In this document: positions 6,827-10,477 of the stretch, one piece after another | Numbering within the stretch: position 1 is the stretch's first letter | Layout of the letters: each line of letters opens with the position of its first letter | Assembly (NCBI GenBank): GCA_022361315.1 | Contig: JAKSBB010000292.1 | Location: 1-10,477 of the forward strand | From: Desulfobacterales bacterium | Lineage (GTDB): Bacteria > Desulfobacterota > Desulfobacteria > Desulfobacterales > Desulfobacteraceae | DNA: 10,477 nt | Direction: 5' to 3' | Made by a program: the position numbers and the translations under genes | The notes under the pieces: model-generated | Database searches by the model: none | Told to the model about the DNA's origin: nothing | What the model saw: the letters and a program-made list of their open reading frames with translations, nothing else

Positions 6827-7530
6827 ACCAACTGCTGAAAAAGGGCGCCCACATCATCACCTCCTGTGACGACCCGTTGTGGGGGGACTGTGAAACCCTT
6901 GAATTTGAGGTGTTCAAGGCCTGTAACTATATTGAACACACAGGAAAGTATCGCATTGACGATTTTGACGACTATCAGGCGTCTGTGTTTGTATTGTCCA
7001 AAGGAAGGGATCTTGCTGTCACAGGGGCGTCAAGATTGGTGTTGAATTCATCCAAAGACATGCAGCCCGGATATTTTCCCACACTTGCCTGCGGAAAGTG
7101 CCTGGAGCGTTCCCACAGGTCTCCGGCATATGTTCCCGGAGGATCCCGCGAAGGCAAGCAAACCCTGTTCTTCTATCCGGAGGCCTGGGAAAACATCCTG
7201 AAAATTCCTGCCAGGCGATGCCTGGATGCCGCCACAATGGCGGTGGCTCCCGAACAAAGGGATACAAAAGCATGGGGCACCATCACCAGCCGGACCCTTA
7301 CCTTTGCCTGGGAGCATTCTATCCGGTATTTAATGCTGGCCGCCGACAGCCGGGTGTTTGAAAAGCTCCTGCACAGGGGGTTGCCTTTCGCTCCCCTGGG
7401 GCCTGCCGTGGAATACTGGGGATCCCCCACCATCCCTGCACTTCTGGATACCTACAGGGTACCCGGAGGCCTGGCCAGACTTTTAATTCCCGCCGTAAAA
7501 CTCAAAAAACGAATCGGAGGTATCAAATGA
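6811..7530 (+). CDS. LuxI/FeeM-like N-acyltransferase (autoinducer-synthase/N-acyl amino acid synthase fold)
   Basis: A 239-aa protein that I read as a GNAT-fold acyltransferase of the LuxI/FeeM group, which transfer an acyl chain from ACP or CoA to an amine. Supporting pattern: an N-terminal strand/helix (TLEFEVFKACNYIE, 29-42), the acidic RIDDFDDYQASVFVL (48-62) where LuxI proteins have their D-x-F-D segment, then TGASRLV (71-77) equivalent to the G-x-x-R-L strand, FPTL (89-92), a GNAT core strand LDAATMAVAPEQR (138-150), and a C-terminal SIRYLMLAADSR (170-181) followed by PLGPAVEYWGSPTIPALL (195-212). No classical LuxI signature is complete, so the acyl acceptor is open; FeeM-type N-acyl amino acid synthases and exosortase-associated acyltransferases are alternative relatives. 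Cysteines C94 and C97 form a CGKC pair of unknown role. GGAGG stands 5 nt before ATG 6811; the gene overlaps the decarboxylase by 16 nt and the next gene by 4 nt. Confidence 0.65.
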   Translation: MAWELNQLLKKGAHIITSCDDPLWGDCETLEFEVFKACNYIEHTGKYRIDDFDDYQASVFVLSKGRDLAVTGASRLVLNSSKDMQPGYFPTLACGKCLERSHRSPAYVPGGSREGKQTLFFYPEAWENILKIPARRCLDAATMAVAPEQRDTKAWGTITSRTLTFAWEHSIRYLMLAADSRVFEKLLHRGLPFAPLGPAVEYWGSPTIPALLDTYRVPGGLARLLIPAVKLKKRIGGIK

Positions 7531-8672
7531 AACAACAGTACAACACCTACGCAGACCAGGAAAAAAGAGTCATGGAAAAGCATCCCGAACTGAAGGCCAT
7601 GCGCTGTATTTCCCTTGACCGGGCATCCCTGGATAGTGAAACCCTGTCACAATTTATAGAGATGTGCTGGACGAAGGACTACGGCAGCGAAAACCGCATA
7701 GTGTTCACACCAGCGTTTTTAAACTGGAGTACGGGAGAGGCTCCTCGGGGCAAAGCCGTTTTGACAGAAGAAGGGAAAATACTGGGCGCAGTGGTCTATT
7801 TTCAACGAAAGTATGAACACAGGGGAAGACATATTCACTATGCCATTGAAACCGGGCTTTCCGTTCATCCGGAATACCGCGGTCTGGGCATCGCCCAGTG
7901 GCTGTCCCTGAAACTCAAATGGGCGTTGAAGGAAAATAATCTTGATTTTTCACTGGTCTGGTATGACACCCGCCATAACACCTCCAGTTCCTCCTTCCAG
8001 ATTTTTGCCATGAAAAAGCCAAATCCCCACGGCCTCATGCCCATACGTCTCATGAGCCGTATTTTCGATTATGATAACGCCGTGGTCAACCTACCTCTAA
8101 ACCCGGTTGAAAGGATGGCCCTGAAGATACGGACAGGATACGATGTCCGCTTCCCTGCTGCCGGCCTGCCCGCCGGCTTCCGTATTGAGACATTCTCTTC
8201 CGGCAGGACGGATGCATACATGGAATTTCTAAACCGCTACCGGGATAAAAACGGCTGTAAATTTATTCCCACTGCAGAGGATTTGTCCAGGTGGCGGGAA
8301 AACACCTATGGCCCCGCCGGTTTCCATGCCCTGGTTCACACCGGAAAAAACAGGAGACAGCGGATAGAGGCCCTGTATTTCGGACACAAAGTCCGTGCGG
8401 CCCATGGCTGCCGTTACTTCCAGGCCGACGGCATTCTGCTCTGCCCGGATCTTGAAAAAAGGGTTGCCCGGGCCTTTCTTCGAACCGTGGAATCCCGGCT
8501 CTGCGAGGAAGAAAACTGCTTCTGCACCATTGTCCCGGACACCGGCGGCGGCAGGCACCTGGACCGCCTGGGATACCGTCTTCTGGTCCAACAGCACCTG
8601 GGCATGGAATCCTACCGTCCTTCGAATACCACCCTGGCAGACCTGAAGCAGGGGTGGCTGGAGCTGAGATAG
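7527..8672 (+). CDS. GNAT-family N-acyltransferase, probable two-domain protein
   Basis: A 381-aa protein. The N-terminal half (about 25-180) is a GNAT acetyltransferase domain: beta strands GKAVLTEEGKILGAVVYF (75-92) and then motif A, ETGLSVHPEYRGLGIA (108-123), whose R-G-L-G-I-A segment binds the pyrophosphate of acyl-CoA. The C-terminal half (about 205-370) has a similar length and ends in HLDRLGYRLL (344-353), the kind of closing strand seen in GNAT domains, but it lacks a clear motif A; I infer a degenerate second domain, as in other tandem GNAT proteins. ATGA overlap (7527-7530) with the acyltransferase stop and a GGAGGT ribosome site 5 nt upstream indicate translational coupling. It may further acylate the product of the first two enzymes, or protect against it by modification. 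The natural acceptor cannot be deduced. A strong hairpin follows 20 nt after the stop. Confidence 0.8.
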   Translation: MKQQYNTYADQEKRVMEKHPELKAMRCISLDRASLDSETLSQFIEMCWTKDYGSENRIVFTPAFLNWSTGEAPRGKAVLTEEGKILGAVVYFQRKYEHRGRHIHYAIETGLSVHPEYRGLGIAQWLSLKLKWALKENNLDFSLVWYDTRHNTSSSSFQIFAMKKPNPHGLMPIRLMSRIFDYDNAVVNLPLNPVERMALKIRTGYDVRFPAAGLPAGFRIETFSSGRTDAYMEFLNRYRDKNGCKFIPTAEDLSRWRENTYGPAGFHALVHTGKNRRQRIEALYFGHKVRAAHGCRYFQADGILLCPDLEKRVARAFLRTVESRLCEEENCFCTIVPDTGGGRHLDRLGYRLLVQQHLGMESYRPSNTTLADLKQGWLELR

Positions 8673-8689
8673 TTTCATAAGGTCCACCC

Positions 8690-8754
8690 CGGCCCGGCTG
8701 CAACACGGTGTTGCAGCCGGGCTGTGGGGGGATCCCTCGATTGTTCTTTTTATT
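8690..8754. terminator. GC-rich hairpin between convergent transcripts, T-rich on the plus strand
   Basis: CCCGGCTGCAACA (8693-8705) and TGTTGCAGCCGGG (8709-8721) pair perfectly over 13 bp around a CGG loop; flanking bases extend the stem by up to 3 more pairs. A T-rich stretch (8741-8754) follows only after a 17-nt gap, so it is not a textbook intrinsic terminator, and there is no T-run on the minus strand side. Position between the 3' ends of two convergent genes makes a shared terminator or 3'-end stabiliser the likely role. Confidence 0.7.
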
Positions 8755-9070
8755 TCACAAGTATACCCGAGGCGAAAAATGTTTTCTCTTTTTTTAAGAT
8801 GACTTCAAACTGTTCGCAGCTAACACCATCGACCTTAACGGAATGGGTCAATGAATACATACCATCCGGCATGTCAACCAACTTGAGCAGGGCTTTCTTG
8901 TGGTCATCTGCCACCACATACTCAAGGTAATTCTTGTTGAACTTGATATGGTCGCCAATCCGCTCACTGATCCAGCAGTCTTCAATGTTAAAGTCCAGAT
9001 CGGCTTTCGCTGTCCAGTCCGGATCATGTAGTGCTTTATTCATCAGTTCGTATTTCGATAACTCAATCAT
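8750..9070 (-). CDS. Small protein of unknown function (106 aa)
   Basis: I do not recognise a family. The protein is soluble, without signal peptide or membrane segment, and has an alternating hydrophobic pattern suggesting a small mostly-beta fold (for example DHIKFNKNYLEYVVADD at 40-56 and SLTHSVKVDGVSCEQFEVIL at 73-92). The ATG at 9070 follows an in-frame stop three codons upstream, so it is the longest possible start. The ribosome site is weak (GAGG 13 nt away). A good sigma-70-like promoter (9168-9196) lies about 100 bp upstream, which supports a real, separately transcribed gene. It converges with the GNAT gene, with the GC-rich hairpin between them. Confidence 0.65.
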   Translation of the reverse strand: MIELSKYELMNKALHDPDWTAKADLDFNIEDCWISERIGDHIKFNKNYLEYVVADDHKKALLKLVDMPDGMYSLTHSVKVDGVSCEQFEVILKKEKTFFASGILVK

Positions 9071-9089
9071 TTTGGATCAAGGTCCTCTG

Positions 9090-9121
9090 TCGGCAAGCTG
9101 TTGATAATGTTCTCTTGCCGA
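9090..9121 (-). other. Inverted repeat in the 5' leader of the 106-aa gene
   Basis: TCGGCAAG and CTTGCCGA pair over 8 bp with a 16-nt loop. It lies between the predicted promoter (9168-9196) and the start codon at 9070, so it would be in the mRNA leader, ending 19 nt before the ATG. It could be an operator or an RNA stem controlling translation. Confidence 0.4.
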
Positions 9122-9167
9122 ATCATTTTGTTCATCAAATGGTTTCTGCTCTTTGTCAAAGGCAATG

Positions 9168-9196
9168 ATCCTAAACAAATCGTATCCGAATATCAA
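9168..9196 (-). promoter_or_regulatory. Candidate sigma-70 promoter for the 106-aa gene
   Basis: Read on the minus strand: TTGATA (5 of 6 matches to -35), exactly 17 bp, TAGGAT (4 of 6 matches to -10). It lies in the gap after the TPR gene and would give a leader of about 90 nt. Confidence 0.5.
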
Positions 9197-9256
9197 CTAT
9201 AGAACCCCAACCCCGCGACTTTCATTTGATGTGAGGACGATTTACTTATGCGTGCC

Positions 9257-9610
9257 TTATGAGAATAAACAGGTGATATTTTTTTGGATGGTTTTATAAA
9301 GAACGTTTTGTTGACCATAATGCCTGGTAACAATACGCATGGATTTTTCATAGGATAGAAGTGCCTGATCCCATGCACCGTATTGATAGTAAAGTATACC
9401 AAGATTATTGAGAAGTTTGGCCACAAGGCATTTCTTATTTATTTGCATGGCCAATAGAAGTGCCCGGTTGCAATTGTGAAAGGCTGAATCGAAATCACCA
9501 TTATTCCCGGCAGCCATCCCTGAACGGCTCAAGGTGCCGATCAGTTTAAGCATTAATTTCAGTTCTTGCCGAGGCAGTTTTGAACGATCTGATTTTTTCT
9601 TAGGGGACAT
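9257..9610 (-). CDS. Small tetratricopeptide-repeat (TPR) protein
   Basis: A 117-aa soluble protein made almost wholly of helices. A basic N-terminus (MSPKKKSDRSK) is followed by two TPR-like units at about 30-60 (GNNGDFDSAFHNCNRALLLA) and 64-97, the second with the clear consensus LGILYYQYGAWDQALLSYEKS (70-90). TPRs bind protein partners; no enzyme domain is present, and the partner is unknown. The ATG at 9610 is chosen because AAAGGAGGT stands 5 nt before it; an upstream in-frame ATG at 9703 would add 31 residues but has no comparable ribosome site. The gene lies between the LOG-like gene and the 106-aa gene on the same strand, with gaps of about 230 and 190 bp and its own predicted promoter, so it need not be in an operon with either. 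Confidence 0.75.
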   Translation of the reverse strand: MSPKKKSDRSKLPRQELKLMLKLIGTLSRSGMAAGNNGDFDSAFHNCNRALLLAMQINKKCLVAKLLNNLGILYYQYGAWDQALLSYEKSMRIVTRHYGQQNVLYKTIQKNITCLFS

Positions 9611-9615
9611 TGACG

Positions 9616-9624
9616 ACCTCCTTT
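9616..9624 (-). promoter_or_regulatory. Near-perfect Shine-Dalgarno site fixing the TPR gene start
   Basis: AAAGGAGGT on the minus strand, 5 nt before ATG at 9610. It matches the 16S rRNA anti-SD almost fully and rules against the longer 9703 start. Confidence 0.8.
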
Positions 9625-9726
9625 GACCATTTCTTATTGTCAGGGTTTCAGGGGTACCATCAATTGGAAGAAAATCACAAATTAGCGATTCGCAGTGCAT
9701 CAAGTTTTTACTCTTTTATAAGACTT

Positions 9727-9755
9727 AAAATAGCACAAAAATGGGTGCATGTCGA
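9727..9755 (-). promoter_or_regulatory. Candidate sigma-70 promoter for the TPR gene
   Basis: Minus strand: TCGACA (5 of 6 to -35), 17-bp spacer, TATTTT (4 of 6 to -10), about 115 bp before the TPR start. The surrounding sequence is AT-rich. Confidence 0.5.
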
Positions 9756-9838
9756 TTTTTCACAGTATGGATTGATGCACGGGTTTTTTGGGAGCAGCAA
9801 CTATCCCTGTTCTTTTTTGACAAGGGGGGCAGCGGCGG

Positions 9839-10477
9839 CTATTGGGGCCGATTCAGTACCACACGGGCAATTCGGACGGCTGCCTCTTTCGGACTGCGGC
9901 AGGGAAGTATACCCGGAATGTTCGGCGCCCCAGAGAGACCCATCACCCTTTTTTTAAACTGAAGGCCAAAGGCAATTTCTGAAATGGTGCCGTATCCTCC
10001 GCCTATGGCCACAAGGCAAAGGGCCGTTCGTGTCAGGATTGCGTTTCTGGCCACACCGATCCCGGTGGCCAACGGAATGGTAACATAGGGGTTCGCTTTA
10101 TCGGGCGTTTCATCGGGCAGTAGGCCCACACAGATGCCGCCGGCTTCTGCCGCCCCCTTGCAAGCGGCCTCCATGACCCCTTGGCGCCCGCCGCAGATCA
10201 GGGTCAGCCCCATCTGAGCGATAAGGGTTCCCAATTCCAACGCAACTGCAAGTTGCTCGTCCGATGCATTTCGGCCGCCAAGAATTCCGATGGGGATGCG
10301 ACATAAGCCATCCTGCTGCAGGCGGGCGACCGCATCCGTTTCCGATACCGGGGCAAGTTCCTCCGGAATGTCAGCAAGTTCTTCCCATACCCCATTCACC
10401 GGGGAAAAGACCTGCGCTGAGCGCAAATCAATCAGGTTGTTTTCTAAATCAAAAGCCAGCAATATGGGAAGCCCTCC
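9839..10477 (-). CDS. TIGR00725/LOG-like Rossmann-fold protein, 5' end cut by window edge
   Basis: The C-terminal 155 residues match the SLOG superfamily, close to the TIGR00725 (DprA/LOG-related) group. Counting from a TTG at 10462: IGILGGRNASDE (58-69), LICGGRQGVMEAACKGA (88-104), GLLPDETPDKANPYV (113-127), GVARNAIL (136-143) and AIGGGYGTISEI (152-163). The last replaces the PGGxGTxxE phosphate-binding motif of cytokinin LOG phosphoribohydrolases, with Ile at the Pro position, which is usual for TIGR00725-type proteins. A nucleotide-derived ligand is likely; the reaction is not known, and the old label lysine decarboxylase should not be used. The frame is still open at the right edge (codons for GGLPI precede the TTG), so about 50 N-terminal residues before the Rossmann domain belong to an extra region whose beginning is outside the window. 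No terminator is evident after the stop. Confidence 0.82.
   Translation of the reverse strand, partial: GGLPILLAFDLENNLIDLRSAQVFSPVNGVWEELADIPEELAPVSETDAVARLQQDGLCRIPIGILGGRNASDEQLAVALELGTLIAQMGLTLICGGRQGVMEAACKGAAEAGGICVGLLPDETPDKANPYVTIPLATGIGVARNAILTRTALCLVAIGGGYGTISEIAFGLQFKKRVMGLSGAPNIPGILPCRSPKEAAVRIARVVLNRPQ

Noticed and set aside
8229..8706. Minus-strand frames of about 150 codons opposite the GNAT gene
   Set aside because: Antisense shadows in a high-GC coding region; proline/arginine-rich translations without motifs, and one runs through the terminator hairpin.
9610..9962. Plus-strand open frames (115 and 73 codons) over the gap between the TPR and LOG-like genes
   Set aside because: They overlap the LOG-like coding end antisense, lack ribosome sites and show no conserved features.
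1..10477. CRISPR arrays, tRNA/rRNA genes, transposases or phage genes
   Set aside because: Looked for regular direct repeats, cloverleaf-like segments and transposase or integrase motifs; none was found.

Overview
The window looks like a chromosomal stretch of a strictly anaerobic, probably sulfate-reducing Desulfobacterota bacterium (Desulfobacterales-like). This rests on protein character: a ferredoxin-dependent 2-oxoacid oxidoreductase paired with a GltD-like FAD/NAD(P)/iron-sulfur protein, a UhpB/NarL-type histidine kinase with a 4VR-like sensor, moderate GC content in genes and AT-rich gaps. No rRNA, tRNA, insertion sequence or CRISPR array was seen. The taxonomic call is an inference, not a match.

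Left end (1-3217, minus strand): an energy-metabolism operon read right to left. A 581-aa flavin/Fe-S oxidoreductase, probably starting at TTG, overlaps by 8 nt the start of a gamma-alpha fused 2-oxoacid:ferredoxin oxidoreductase subunit (KorA type) that runs off the left edge. Together they probably oxidise a 2-oxoacid such as 2-oxoglutarate with CoA and pass the electrons through Fe-S clusters to a flavin and NAD(P).

Centre (3218-8672, plus strand): after a roughly 400-bp divergent gap comes a histidine kinase with no response regulator beside it. A second gap of about 400 bp, with a candidate promoter and hairpin-forming palindromes, leads into a tightly packed three-gene cassette: a fold-type III PLP amino-acid decarboxylase, a LuxI/FeeM-like N-acyltransferase, and a 381-aa GNAT protein with a probable second GNAT-like half. 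Overlaps of 16 and 4 nt and strong ribosome binding sites argue for a translationally coupled operon, closed by a GC-rich hairpin. The most economical reading is a small pathway that makes an amine from an amino acid and acylates it, giving an N-acyl-amine signal, lipid or other specialised metabolite. This is the most interesting part of the window. The product is unknown.

Right end (8750-10477, minus strand): three genes converge on the cassette. They are a TIGR00725/LOG-like Rossmann-fold protein cut by the right edge, a small TPR protein with a near-perfect Shine-Dalgarno sequence, and a 106-aa protein of unknown function. The last two each have a plausible sigma-70 promoter, and each promoter lies between the arms of a 9-bp inverted repeat containing CATCAA/TTGATG.
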